The notes beneath the pieces were generated by a model. The model was not told the DNA's origin. It saw only the letters and a list, made by a program, of their open reading frames with translations, and did no database searches. DNA of 64,000 bases from Salinisphaera sp. T31B1 (GTDB lineage: Bacteria > Pseudomonadota > Gammaproteobacteria > Nevskiales > Salinisphaeraceae): contig NZ_APNH01000001.1 of assembly GCF_040361275.1 (NCBI RefSeq), positions 1 to 64,000 on the forward strand, in the 5' to 3' direction. Positions 45,627 through 55,227 of the stretch are shown in pieces. The position numbers and the translations under genes were made by a program. Each line of letters opens with the position of its first letter. The first letter of the stretch is position 1.

Positions 45627-45690
45627 CGCGCTGTTGTCAGGCCGGACATGTCGGCTAGCATACCCCGATGGAACGACCGCGATCGATCCC

Positions 45691-46038
45691 GTGAACCGGG
45701 TCTTCGTCTACGGCACGCTGCGGCCCGGCGAACGAAATCATCATTACCTGGCAACCGCGATGCATCGGGGTGCGTATATCACGCCGCCGGCCTACACGTT
45801 GCTGGATACGGGGCCCTATCCGGCCGCGCTCGATACAGGCGATACCGCGCTCACCGGCGATGTGTTCGACGTCGACGACGAGACGTTCGCCGCGCTCGAC
45901 GTGCTCGAGGATTACCCGATCCACTACACGCGTCGATATATCGCCACCGACCACGGCAGCGCCTGGATCTATCTGTGGATTGCGCGGCGCGACCCGCGCT
46001 GGCCGACGATCGGACACGGCGACTGGTGTCGGCGCTAG
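45691..46038 (+). CDS. Gamma-glutamylcyclotransferase-like (AIG2/GGCT) protein
   Basis: A 115-residue protein with the family opening VFVYGTLRPGERNH, which forms the substrate loop, and the acidic segment LDVLEDYPIHYTRR. GTG at 45691 is the most plausible start because it is directly before the conserved strand, but no ribosome-binding site is visible. Related proteins release 5-oxoproline from gamma-glutamyl compounds or act as YtfP-like proteins. The exact activity is not predictable. Confidence 0.8.
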   Translation: MNRVFVYGTLRPGERNHHYLATAMHRGAYITPPAYTLLDTGPYPAALDTGDTALTGDVFDVDDETFAALDVLEDYPIHYTRRYIATDHGSAWIYLWIARRDPRWPTIGHGDWCRR

Positions 46039-46104
46039 AACTCGACTGATGCCTTGGAAAGGCTCGGCCGACCGCTGAACGAACACTATCGACAAGGAGC
46101 GCCG

Positions 46105-47445
46105 ATGAGCGCAGCACGGCCATCCGCCACCCCCGACGAGAGCGCGGTGCGCGATCTGTATGACCTGGTGACCGGCGACGAGAATGCGCGCGTTTGCACC
46201 GATATCTCGGCTACGGCCTGCCGCGAACAGCCGACAAACTTCTTCATCCATCTGATCGCCCTGCTGGCCAACAAGACAGGCGATCTGGTGGCCAGCCCGA
46301 AGCTGGTGCTGCCCTGGCTGATGGGCGCTATCGGCGCCCCGGTGTGGATGACCGGCCTGCTGGTGCCGATCCGCGAGTCGCTGGCGCTGCTACCGCAATT
46401 GGCCGTGGCCGGCTGGATGCGCGCCCGCCCACGGCGCAAGGGGTTCTGGGTTGCCGGGGCCGCCATCCAGGGCACGAGCGTGATCGCGATGATCGTCGCA
46501 GCGCTGGCACTGCCGGCGGTCGCGGCCGGCGCGGCGGTCCTGCTTCTGCTCGCGCTGTTTTCGCTGGGCCGTGGCGTCTGCTCGGTGTCCTACAAGGATG
46601 TCCAGGGCAAGACCATTGCCAAGACACGACGCGGCACGCTGTCCGGATATGCCGCCAGTGCGGCCGGTGGGGTGGCCATGGCACTCGGCGCGGTGCTGTG
46701 GTTTTCGCCGGTCGATACCGGTTCGCTTGCTCCGATATTGCTACTACTCGGGTTTGCAGGCGTCGCATGGCTGTTCGCCGCGGTCGTATTCGCGAGCCTG
46801 CGCGAACAGCCCGGTGCAACCGAGGGCGGTGGCAACGCCCTGAAAACGGCCTGGCGCAGTCTGGGACTCGTTCGCCGCGAACCGGCGTTTGCGCGTTTCA
46901 TCGCGGTTCGCGGCCTGCTCGTGGCCACCGCGCTGGCCGCGCCCTACTACGCCGAACTGGCACGCAGCAGCGGCGGCAATGCTATTGGCAATCTCGCCGT
47001 TCTGCTGGCGCTGTCGGGCTTGGCGTCGCTGGTTTCAGCGCCGGTATGGGGCCGTTTTTCCGATCGCTCGGCCCGCAGCGTACTGATACTCACTGGCGTT
47101 CTGGCCGCAATCCTGAATCTGGCGGTCGCAGTCTGCGCGGCGTTCGAACTGGGTGCGGCGTTCGGCGTCTGGCCCTATGCCATCGGCTATTTTCTGCTGG
47201 CCGGTCTGCACGCCGGCGTTCGCCTGGGCCGCAAGACCTATCTCACCGACCTGGGAGACGAAGACAACCGCGCTCAGCTCACCGCGGTCGCCAACACCAC
47301 CATCGGCATCATCCTGCTGGCCGGCGGCGGCGCGGTCGCAGGACTGGGCTCGCTCGGCGCCTGGGTGGCAGTGGCTGCGCTGACCCTGCCGAGCCTGCTG
47401 GCAGCCGGGCTCGCCGTCGGCCTGCCGGAACTCGAGCGGGCGTGA
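46105..47445 (+). CDS. MFS family transporter
   Basis: A 446-residue membrane protein with about 12 hydrophobic helices and a soluble N-terminal segment of about 45 residues containing CTDISATACREQPTNFF. AAGGAG lies five bases before the ATG at 46105. The second half has WGRFSDRSARSVL, a motif A-like loop, and GRKTYLTDL. The substrate is unknown. It stands alone between the GGCT-like gene and msrA. Confidence 0.85.
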   Translation: MSAARPSATPDESAVRDLYDLVTGDENARVCTDISATACREQPTNFFIHLIALLANKTGDLVASPKLVLPWLMGAIGAPVWMTGLLVPIRESLALLPQLAVAGWMRARPRRKGFWVAGAAIQGTSVIAMIVAALALPAVAAGAAVLLLLALFSLGRGVCSVSYKDVQGKTIAKTRRGTLSGYAASAAGGVAMALGAVLWFSPVDTGSLAPILLLLGFAGVAWLFAAVVFASLREQPGATEGGGNALKTAWRSLGLVRREPAFARFIAVRGLLVATALAAPYYAELARSSGGNAIGNLAVLLALSGLASLVSAPVWGRFSDRSARSVLILTGVLAAILNLAVAVCAAFELGAAFGVWPYAIGYFLLAGLHAGVRLGRKTYLTDLGDEDNRAQLTAVANTTIGIILLAGGGAVAGLGSLGAWVAVAALTLPSLLAAGLAVGLPELERA

Positions 47446-47490
47446 CCGATCCGTGATGTTTGTGCGTACCGACCGAACTAGGATAACGCC

Positions 47491-48183
47491 ATGAAAACCA
47501 TGAACGCTCTATCCCACACCGTTGCCAGCCGACAGCCGGTCCGCCGTCTACTGGCGGTGCTGATGCTTGCGCTGACCGCCATGGCTGCCGTGGCCGCACC
47601 GGCCGGTCCGCAGCAACCGTTCGTATCCGATGCCGGAGACGGCGAAGCGGTCGCGATCTTCGCCGGCGGTTGTTTCTGGTGTATGGAGGCGGCCTTCGAC
47701 CCGGTGCCGGGCGTGGTTTCGACCACCTCGGGCTATACCGGCGGCCACGTGGACGACCCGAGCTACGGCGACGTCACCGCCGAGACCAGCGGCCATTCAG
47801 AGGCGGTCAAGATCGTCTACAAGACAGCCGAAACGGACTACGACACCCTGCTCGACGTGTTCTGGCACAACGTGGATCCGACCGACGACGGCGGCCAGTT
47901 CTGCGACCGCGGCGATTCCTATCGCAGCAAGATATTCGTCGTCGACGACGCTCAGGCCAAAGCGGCCGAGGCATCGAAGACCGCCCTAGAGAACGACCCC
48001 GACGCGCCCAGCCCGATTGTCACCGAAATCGTGCCGGCAACCACATTCTATGCCGCCGAGGATTACCACCAGAACTACTATCGGAAGAATCCGCTTCGCT
48101 ACAAGTTCTATCGCGCATCCTGTCGCCGTGACGCGATCCTGGAGAAACGCTGGGGCGATGCGGCCGGCGGCCACGCCGACTGA
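47491..48183 (+). CDS. msrA: Peptide methionine-S-sulfoxide reductase, exported
   Basis: MsrA of 230 residues that reduces methionine-S-sulfoxide. The catalytic Cys61 lies in GGCFWCMEAAF, and a resolving Cys211 is near the C-terminus (YRASCRRD). Unlike the cytoplasmic enzyme, the first 36 residues have a basic start and a hydrophobic core ending AVAA, a probable signal peptide, so it should repair periplasmic proteins. The source of reductant outside the cytoplasm is not encoded nearby. Confidence 0.94.
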   Translation: MKTMNALSHTVASRQPVRRLLAVLMLALTAMAAVAAPAGPQQPFVSDAGDGEAVAIFAGGCFWCMEAAFDPVPGVVSTTSGYTGGHVDDPSYGDVTAETSGHSEAVKIVYKTAETDYDTLLDVFWHNVDPTDDGGQFCDRGDSYRSKIFVVDDAQAKAAEASKTALENDPDAPSPIVTEIVPATTFYAAEDYHQNYYRKNPLRYKFYRASCRRDAILEKRWGDAAGGHAD

Positions 48184-48259
48184 GTCCGCATCGCCGCCAG
48201 ACACGGGCTCCGGCGGCGCCGGTCACCGCCAGGCCGTGTATCTGCCCGTCGGATGCGAT

Positions 48260-48844
48260 TTAGCTCGCGGCCAGCGGGTCGAAGCCAACGGCGGCCAGCA
48301 GTTCGCCCAGTTCGAACAACGGCAGCCCCATGACGGCTGAGTAACTGCCCTCCAACTGCTGCACGAACAACGCGCCGCGGCCTTGAATGGCATAGGCGCC
48401 AGCCTTGCCAAACGGTTCACCGCTGGCGATATAGGCTGCGATGTCGGCATCGGTCAGCGCCCGCAGGGTCACCGAACTGCGCCGGATATGACTATGCAAC
48501 CGGCCACAGGAAAGCACCGCCACGCCGCTGTACACCTCGTGTGTCGCCGCCGAAAGCCGCGTCAGCATCGCCCCGGCTTCGGCGGCATCGCCCGGCTTGC
48601 CGAATATCGATCCACCGTGGGCCACCACGGTGTCAGAACCGATGATCAGCGCTTGCGGGTAAGCCGCAGACAACGCCTCGGCCTTGGTTCGCGCCAGCCG
48701 TTCGGCCAGCGCCGGGGCGGGCTCATCCACGCGCGGTGTTTCATCGATATCGGCCGGCACGGCGGTATGGGCCACGCCCAGTTGGTCGAGCAGGCGGGTG
48801 CGTTGCGGTGAGGCCGAGGCCAGGATCACGCGGGTACGGGTCAT
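48260..48844 (-). CDS. maf: Maf-family nucleoside triphosphate pyrophosphatase (YhdE type)
   Basis: A 194-residue Maf protein. ILASASPQRTRLL is the N-terminal substrate loop, SDTVV supplies the general base aspartate and GKAGAYAIQG is close to the dTTP/UTP-type (YhdE) signature rather than the 7-methyl-GTP type. It would remove non-canonical or excess nucleotides, and Maf overexpression affects septum formation. It overlaps the patatin-like gene by four bases. Confidence 0.93.
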   Translation of the reverse strand: MTRTRVILASASPQRTRLLDQLGVAHTAVPADIDETPRVDEPAPALAERLARTKAEALSAAYPQALIIGSDTVVAHGGSIFGKPGDAAEAGAMLTRLSAATHEVYSGVAVLSCGRLHSHIRRSSVTLRALTDADIAAYIASGEPFGKAGAYAIQGRGALFVQQLEGSYSAVMGLPLFELGELLAAVGFDPLAAS

Positions 48845-49917
48845 AGCGGCTTGACGAATCGAACGGGGTCGTCGACGGCGGCGAACTCGGCGAACGCATC
48901 GCGCATCCAGCGGCCGGCGTCGATGGCCTGTCGCCAGGCCGCCAGCCGGCCCGCGTCGTCCTCGGCATAGCGGTAGAAATCCTTGCGATCGGGGACCCGC
49001 CCGTCGACCAGACGTTCACGCAGTTTGGGACCCGGGCCAATCAGCAGGGTATTGTCGGCATGGCGCGGGCCGCGCCAGGGCAGGCTCTTGTCGAACCAGC
49101 CGGGCACCAGCCGTTCGTCGAAATGCGGCATGAGCACGATCGGCGCGGCGCTGGACGGTTTCACGATCGGCTGATCGAGATGGTAGTCGGTGATACCGCC
49201 ATCACGATAGATGCCGGGCGGCGCGCCCCCTGGATCGACGACGCCGCGCATCATCAACGGAATATTGCCGCTGGCATAGACCGCGTCGCGGCCGTTCGCC
49301 GGCGTCAATGCCACCGTCCGCGCACCCAGCCCGTCGTCCGCCCAGCGAATCGTGCCCCGCTGGCGCGAGAAGATCACGCGCTCGAAGAACCAGCGCAGCG
49401 TACGCCGCGAGCCGGCGTTGGCCAGCGCGCCCAGTGCCGACCCCACCGACAACAGGCCGCGGTGTTCGCTGGCCGTGAGCGCGCGGGAACGCACGGTGAC
49501 CACGTGCAGCCGATAGCGGGGATGGGTGAGAACGCCCTCCAGGACATCGTCGCTGAAAAAGCGATCGAACACGCGCCGGACCGTTCCGCTGATCTCGTTT
49601 CGATCGGCGCGGCGGCTGTAGCACTGGCCGATATAGGCTCGCTCCAGCGCATCGATCGCGCCGACCGGATCGTTGGGGTGGCAGGCAGCGGCGAACCGCC
49701 AAGCCCCGATAGACGAGCCGAGCAGCTCGATCGGCTGACGGGCATCTGCCAGCCACTCACCGAACAGAAAGCGATCCAGGGCCCCGAGGATCAGCCATTT
49801 CGGCCCGCCGGCGGCACCGGCCAGCGCCCCGATACGATCGGGCGACAGGCCGTATTCGGACAGCGCGCTGCGCGCGTTCCTGCCAGCCCGGATTGTCAGA
49901 ACATCCTGAAACAACAT
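48841..49917 (-). CDS. Patatin-like phospholipase
   Basis: A 358-residue patatin-like acyl hydrolase. The oxyanion loop GAAGGPKW lies at about residues 34-41, the nucleophile elbow GSSIG with Ser69 follows, and the catalytic aspartate is in YRDGGITDY. No signal peptide is seen. It probably hydrolyses phospholipid or other acyl esters in the cytoplasm or at the inner membrane. The stop overlaps the maf start, so the two are cotranscribed. Confidence 0.9.
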   Translation of the reverse strand: MLFQDVLTIRAGRNARSALSEYGLSPDRIGALAGAAGGPKWLILGALDRFLFGEWLADARQPIELLGSSIGAWRFAAACHPNDPVGAIDALERAYIGQCYSRRADRNEISGTVRRVFDRFFSDDVLEGVLTHPRYRLHVVTVRSRALTASEHRGLLSVGSALGALANAGSRRTLRWFFERVIFSRQRGTIRWADDGLGARTVALTPANGRDAVYASGNIPLMMRGVVDPGGAPPGIYRDGGITDYHLDQPIVKPSSAAPIVLMPHFDERLVPGWFDKSLPWRGPRHADNTLLIGPGPKLRERLVDGRVPDRKDFYRYAEDDAGRLAAWRQAIDAGRWMRDAFAEFAAVDDPVRFVKPL

Positions 49918-50025
49918 GGCAATCTAAATGACCTAAACGCTTGCGATACGCGATCCGGCTCTATTCGAGACCGCTTCGGGCCGGTCGAAACGATAGCCCG
50001 CCGGGGTCAGGTAGGCCCGGGCGCG

Positions 50026-51447
50026 TCAATCGACCGTGATGATCTTCATGGCGTTGGTGCCGCCCGGGCCGGTGAAGTCGCCCTTGGTGAGCAGTACACG
50101 GTCGCCGGCGGCCAGCTCACCGCGGCGCTTGAGGCAATCGACAGCCTCGGCGACCGGCACTACGCCGTTGAGTTCGGACGGACGGAAAGCGACCGGGAAC
50201 ACGTTACGGCACAATGCCAGATATCGCTCGGTCACCGGATACTGGGTCAGAGCGAAGATCGGGATATGCGTGTCCTGGCGCGACATCAGCATCGCGGTGG
50301 TGCCCGATTCGGTGAGCGCGATGATGGCGTCGGCATGCATGTGCCGCGCGGTGTACATGGTGGCCATGGCGATGGCCTCGTCGGTGCGCTCGAAATGCGC
50401 GGCCAGCCCGCTGGCCGGCCGGTCGGCCGTGGCCTCGCGCTCGGCGCCCACACAGATCCGGCTCATCGCGGCGACCGTCTGTACCGGATAGCGTCCGACC
50501 GCAGTTTCGGCCGAGAGCATGACCGCATCCGTGCCGTCGAGCGTGGCATTGGCCACGTCCAGTACCTCGGCGCGGGTCGGCGTCGGATTCTCGATCATGG
50601 ATTCCATCATCTGGGTGGCCGTGATCACCAACCGGTTCATCTCGCGGGCCTGGGCTATGATGCGCTTTTGCACCCCAGGTAATTCGGGGTCACCGATCTC
50701 GACCCCCAGATCACCGCGGGCGACCATGACCGCATCGGAGGCGGCGATGATCTCGTCGAGGGCAGCAATCGCCTCTGCGCGTTCGATCTTGGCACACAGA
50801 CGCGCCTTGCCTCCGGCCTCGCGGACCATGCGACGGGCGGCGTGCATGTCGGCTGCGCCGCGCACGAACGAGACCGCCAGATAGTCGGCTTCGAGTTCGG
50901 CGGCCACACGGATGTCCTCGGCATCCTTGTCGGTCAGCCCGCCGGCCGAAAGCCCGCCGCCGCGCAGGTTCACGCCCTTGCGGCCGGACAGCGTGCCGCC
51001 GACCTCTACCGTGCACACGATACGATGGTCGTCGACCGAATCCACGGCCAAGGAAATCGCACCGTCGTTGATCAACAGGTGACTGCCAGCCCGGACATCC
51101 TCGAGCAGCGGGGGATAGTGAATCGCGACCTGGTCGACGGTTCCGGCATCGGCCGCCAGCTGGGTATCGAGGGTAAAGGTCTGGCCGTTCTCGAGCTCCA
51201 CGCTGCCCTCGACGAACGATTCGATTCGGATCTTGGGCCCTTGCAGATCGGCCAGCACGGCCACCGGCAGACCCAGATCCGCGGCTGCCTCGCGTACGCG
51301 TGCAACCCGTGCCCGATGATCGTCGGCGCTGCCGTGGGAGAAGTTGATCCGGACCACATTCACCCCGGCCTCGAACAACCGCGCGAGCACCTCGGGCGAG
51401 TCGGACGCCGGGCCTAGAGTGGCGACGATCTTGGTCTTTCTGTTCAT
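50026..51447 (-). CDS. pyk: Pyruvate kinase
   Basis: A 473-residue pyruvate kinase that converts phosphoenolpyruvate and ADP to pyruvate and ATP. KTKIVATLGPAS opens the barrel, ADLQGPKIRI follows, and CAKIERAEAI with the catalytic lysine precedes the metal-binding VMVARGDLGVEI. ITATQMMESMIENPTPTRAE is the C-terminal barrel motif. The allosteric C domain is complete and ends with DFTGPGGTNAMKI. No other glycolytic gene is adjacent, and no clear terminator was found in the 108 bases before the patatin-like gene. Confidence 0.97.
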   Translation of the reverse strand: MNRKTKIVATLGPASDSPEVLARLFEAGVNVVRINFSHGSADDHRARVARVREAAADLGLPVAVLADLQGPKIRIESFVEGSVELENGQTFTLDTQLAADAGTVDQVAIHYPPLLEDVRAGSHLLINDGAISLAVDSVDDHRIVCTVEVGGTLSGRKGVNLRGGGLSAGGLTDKDAEDIRVAAELEADYLAVSFVRGAADMHAARRMVREAGGKARLCAKIERAEAIAALDEIIAASDAVMVARGDLGVEIGDPELPGVQKRIIAQAREMNRLVITATQMMESMIENPTPTRAEVLDVANATLDGTDAVMLSAETAVGRYPVQTVAAMSRICVGAEREATADRPASGLAAHFERTDEAIAMATMYTARHMHADAIIALTESGTTAMLMSRQDTHIPIFALTQYPVTERYLALCRNVFPVAFRPSELNGVVPVAEAVDCLKRRGELAAGDRVLLTKGDFTGPGGTNAMKIITVD

Positions 51448-51650
51448 GGACGCGCAGTGGCCTTTTAGCTGATGGATTCAAACTCGCTCGGCAGGCGGGT
51501 CACGGCCCTTGGGCACGACCCGGTTGGGCCGCCAATCGCTCAAACCCTAGCATGGGCGATCGATAGTCGATGTGACAGGCGGCCCGACCCCGGCTAGGTT
51601 AGACACGCCTCAACACGCGACCATCAGCCCCACCCATCGGATACTTGCCC

Positions 51651-54257
51651 ATGTCTTCGGATTCCCTACCGTCCGATCGCCCGGATTCTCACGCAGCCTT
51701 GAGCTTGCTGCGCCGTGCCGCGCCGCTGGTACTACTGGCGATCGTCGCCGCGGTGCTGATCGTCGATGCACGCCACGTGGACCTGCGCGAAATCCAGCGC
51801 GCGCTTGCTTCGGTTCCGCCCGTACAGCTTCTCGGTCTGGCCGTGGGCGGCATGGTCGCAGTCGCGGCGATGAGCGGCTACGACATGCTGGCTTCGGCCG
51901 TGCTCGGGCTGCGCCGGCGCGCCACGGCCAGCCTGCGTACCGCGCTCGTGGCGTCGGGCATCAGCAACATCGCAGGCCTGTCCGGCGTGACCGGCTCGGG
52001 CCTGCGCGTATTGATGCTGGTTCGCGGCGGCACGGATACGCGCGAGGCGGTGCGCTATGCCGGCCTGGTCACGTTATCGGGCCCGCTCGGTCTGGCGACG
52101 CTGTGCCTGGCGATACTGGTGGTGCGCCCCGACCTGACCCAGGTCGGCGCGCTGCCAGCATGGCTGATCACGCTCGTGCTCGTGGCCGTTGCCTGCTACC
52201 TACCGGTGTATGCGCTGCTAACGGGCACGAAATACCTGCGGCGGGGCCGCCTGGCCGCGCTGCCAGGCTTGTCGCCACGCTATATCGCCGCCTTTCTGAG
52301 CGCCTCGCTGGTCGAGTGGCTGATGGCCGGGCTGCTGCTCTGGGCCTGCCTGGCGGCCGTGGGCATCAGCCTCGCACCGACGGTCGTGCTTGGCGCCTTC
52401 GCTCTGGCCGCCGCGGTCGGCGTGGCGAGTTTTCTACCGGGCGGCCTGGGCGTGTTCGATATCGCCCTGGCCAGCCTGCTGGTGGCCCAGGGCGCGGACG
52501 CCAACCAGAGCATCGCGGCCATCGTGGTGTTTCGCTGCAGCTACTATCTGGTGCCGCTGTTGCTGGCGATTCTGCTCGGCCTCGATCTGCTGCGCAGCAG
52601 CCGTCTGGCCACGACGATCCGTGCTCACCCGGTCGTCGATCTGCTGCAGTGGCCGCTGGCTCGCATCGGCGAGCTCGGCATCCGTGTGCTGGCCGGTCTG
52701 ACTGGTCTTGCCGGCATCGTGCTGCTTGGCGGGGCGGCCTTTCCCAACCTGATCGAGCGGACCCGGGTGCTGCGCGACTGGGTGCCGCTGGCCGCGGTCG
52801 AGGCCAGTCATCTGGCCAGTGTGGCGGTGGGTCTGACGCTGATCGCCGCGGCGCGCGGGCTGTCGTTGCGCCTTCGGCGCGCACTGTGGCTGGCTATTGC
52901 GCTGCTGTTGGCCGGCGCGGCCGCCGGGCTGCTGCGCGGGTTGGACTGGGGCACGAGCCTGCTGCTCATCGCGATCGCCGTGTTGCTGTTCGCCGCCCGC
53001 GGCGCGTTCGATCAACAGGGCAGTCTGGGCCGACAACTCGGCGCCTGGCAATGGACCGCTGCGCTGGTCGTTGCGCTGCTGATCTATCTGCTGCTCGGCC
53101 AGGCGCTCTATGGCGGCCAGGGCTGGGCTGTCTTGTCGTTCGCTTTCGGCCAGCACGACGCGCGCTTTGCACGTGGTGCGCTCGTGGCCGTGATCAGCCT
53201 GATCGTGCTCGTGGTCTGGACGTGGCCGCGCTGGCCGCGCCCGGCGTTCGAGCTGCCCGACTCCGCCCGCCTGGATCGATTGGGCCAGTGGCTGGAGGCC
53301 CACGGTTCGAACGGGTATTCCCACCTGCTCATGATCGGCGACAAGGCCTTGTTTCACACCGCCGACGAGCAGGCGCTGATCGGCTATGCGCCGGTCCGAG
53401 ATCGGCTCGTGGCACTGGGCGACCCGGTCGGCGAGCCGGAGGCGCTGCGGCGCGCGGTGACCGAATTCCGCCGCTTCGCCGAAGCCGCACACTGCACGCC
53501 CGTGTTCTATCAGGTCGAGCCGGCGCATCTGTCGCTGTATCTGGACAGTGGGTTTTCGCTGTTCAAGCTCGGCGAGATCGCGCGCGTGGACCTGCGGCAA
53601 TTCTCCATGACCGGCAAAGCCAACCAGGACAAGCGGGGTGCAATCAATCGCGCCGCACGGCTGGGCCTGACGTTCGAATTGCTCGAGCCGCCGTTCGATA
53701 CAGCCACGCTGACCGCGTTGCAGCGGGTATCCGACGACTGGCTGGGCGACCGGCCGGCCGAGAAGCGTTTCTCGCTCGGACGTTTTGACGCCGCCTATCT
53801 GCAGCGAGCGCCGGTCGCTGTCGTGCACGACACCCACGGCGAGCTCAAGGCGTTCGCATCGATTCTGCCCAGCTACGGTCACCGACAGGAATATTCCATC
53901 GATCTGATGCGCCATACGATCGATGCGCCGGGCGGCACGATGGATTTTCTATTCGTGAGTCTGATGCAGAAGGCCGCCGCTGAGGGCTATGAATGGTTTT
54001 CACTGGGCATGGCGCCGTTGGCCGGCGTCGGCGATACCCCATGGGCGAACACGGCCGAACAGATCGCACGGCTGGCCTTCGAGCACGGCAACCGGCTTTA
54101 CAACTACAAGGGCCTGCGTGCATTCAAGGACAAATGGAATCCGGAATGGCAGTCGATGTACCTGGCCTATCCGCCGCAGGCCAATCTCGCCCGCATCCAG
54201 CTCGATATCGCGGCCCTCATCGCTGGCGGCTACCGACGTATCGTCTCACCCGGATGA
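51651..54257 (+). CDS. mprF: MprF-like lysylphosphatidylglycerol synthase/flippase
   Basis: An 868-residue protein with an N-terminal membrane part of about 14 helices (to about residue 525) and a C-terminal soluble DUF2156/GNAT-like aminoacyltransferase domain (about 545-855). HLLMIGDKALFHTADEQALI and the segment from TMDFLFVSLMQKAAAEGYEW to GLRAFKDKWNPEWQSMYLAY are typical of MprF. It transfers an amino acid, usually lysine or alanine, from aminoacyl-tRNA to phosphatidylglycerol and flips the product, lowering surface negative charge. Which amino acid is used cannot be read. The ATG at 51651 is preferred to an upstream TTG. Confidence 0.92.
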   Translation: MSSDSLPSDRPDSHAALSLLRRAAPLVLLAIVAAVLIVDARHVDLREIQRALASVPPVQLLGLAVGGMVAVAAMSGYDMLASAVLGLRRRATASLRTALVASGISNIAGLSGVTGSGLRVLMLVRGGTDTREAVRYAGLVTLSGPLGLATLCLAILVVRPDLTQVGALPAWLITLVLVAVACYLPVYALLTGTKYLRRGRLAALPGLSPRYIAAFLSASLVEWLMAGLLLWACLAAVGISLAPTVVLGAFALAAAVGVASFLPGGLGVFDIALASLLVAQGADANQSIAAIVVFRCSYYLVPLLLAILLGLDLLRSSRLATTIRAHPVVDLLQWPLARIGELGIRVLAGLTGLAGIVLLGGAAFPNLIERTRVLRDWVPLAAVEASHLASVAVGLTLIAAARGLSLRLRRALWLAIALLLAGAAAGLLRGLDWGTSLLLIAIAVLLFAARGAFDQQGSLGRQLGAWQWTAALVVALLIYLLLGQALYGGQGWAVLSFAFGQHDARFARGALVAVISLIVLVVWTWPRWPRPAFELPDSARLDRLGQWLEAHGSNGYSHLLMIGDKALFHTADEQALIGYAPVRDRLVALGDPVGEPEALRRAVTEFRRFAEAAHCTPVFYQVEPAHLSLYLDSGFSLFKLGEIARVDLRQFSMTGKANQDKRGAINRAARLGLTFELLEPPFDTATLTALQRVSDDWLGDRPAEKRFSLGRFDAAYLQRAPVAVVHDTHGELKAFASILPSYGHRQEYSIDLMRHTIDAPGGTMDFLFVSLMQKAAAEGYEWFSLGMAPLAGVGDTPWANTAEQIARLAFEHGNRLYNYKGLRAFKDKWNPEWQSMYLAYPPQANLARIQLDIAALIAGGYRRIVSPG

Positions 54258-54269
54258 GAACCACGGCGA

Positions 54270-54716
54270 CTACCGATCCGGCGGCTGCCGCGAGCGCTCG
54301 TCGCGGCGATCATTGCTGGGCGGGCTCGGCTGTTGGTGGCGCCGCCATTCCTCCAGCGTTTCGCTGTGCTTCTTCGGCCGCGGGGCGAACAGTCCGGACA
54401 CCGTCCGGCCGATGCTTCGATTGACCCCGCGAATGCTGTCGTAGACCTTAGCCCCCTGGTTGCGGTCGCCTCCGAACAAACCGGATAGCGAGCGGTGGGC
54501 CGCCTGCACACCGGTGGCCCCGGTATCGACCACGGTCTCGACCCGCTGCTGGCGTTTGCGCAGACGCTGGCGCGCCTCGACCAGCAATCCGGCGTCGCCA
54601 TAGCCGCCGACCAGCACTCGCAGCCTGCGTCGGGCGGCATCGATGGCCGCGGTCAGCCGCAGTGCGGTGACGATGACCGCCAGCAGTGCGATGAATACGC
54701 CGGCTGTGATGATCAT
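54270..54716 (-). CDS. Small membrane-anchored protein of unknown function
   Basis: A 148-residue protein not recognised. It starts with one hydrophobic helix (MIITAGVFIALLAVIVTALR), followed by an Arg-rich coiled-coil-like stretch (RQRLRKRQQRVETVVD) and a disordered, basic tail ending RRDERSRQPPDR. It overlaps the stop of the upstream small membrane protein by four bases. The tail is convergent with mprF, 12 bases apart. Confidence 0.7.
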   Translation of the reverse strand: MIITAGVFIALLAVIVTALRLTAAIDAARRRLRVLVGGYGDAGLLVEARQRLRKRQQRVETVVDTGATGVQAAHRSLSGLFGGDRNQGAKVYDSIRGVNRSIGRTVSGLFAPRPKKHSETLEEWRRHQQPSPPSNDRRDERSRQPPDR

Positions 54717-55084
54717 GAGCCGGTCGGGTGGAAAATATCGAGGTGGGCTTCCACGCCTTGATCACCGAGCTGTTGCTTCATCTCGCGGGCGACGATTTCA
54801 TAGACACGTCGGCGAATCAGCCGAGGCGCCACGCCGACCAGCGCACCGCCCCAGCGCGAACGCGCCCGAGCCAGCGTCATCGGGTTGATGATCTCGACGA
54901 GGATACGGCTGCCGCTGACCTCGGCGAGTACGCCGGCCAGTTCTTCGTTGGCGTTCGCCAGGTCATGGGCGAGCGTGGCCATTTCGCCCTCCAGTGCCTC
55001 GAGGCGTTGATAGGCCCGCCACAGCAGATAGAGCGCGACGGCTGCCATCGCAGCAAAGAGTCCGCATATGAGTATCAGCGCCAT
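54713..55084 (-). CDS. Small membrane-anchored protein of unknown function
   Basis: A 123-residue protein not recognised. It starts with one membrane helix (ALILICGLFAAMAAVALYLL), has a short coiled coil (LEALEGEMATLAHDLANANE) and a conserved-looking soluble part with SRILVEIINPMTLARARSRW. AAGGAG lies five bases before the ATG at 55084, deciding this start over an upstream one. It is coupled to the next small membrane protein gene and is divergent from the HemD-like gene. Confidence 0.78.
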   Translation of the reverse strand: MALILICGLFAAMAAVALYLLWRAYQRLEALEGEMATLAHDLANANEELAGVLAEVSGSRILVEIINPMTLARARSRWGGALVGVAPRLIRRRVYEIVAREMKQQLGDQGVEAHLDIFHPTGS

Positions 55085-55227
55085 GATCGCTCCTTGGATA
55101 TGTCGATCCTGACAGTGTTCGATGACAGTTTGCCGCAGTGCAGCATGCGCTGCAAACACACAGCGTCCACGACGATCGTTACACTGACCTGTATCCCGTT
55201 TTATACCGCGACCCGGGTAGTCCCGTC

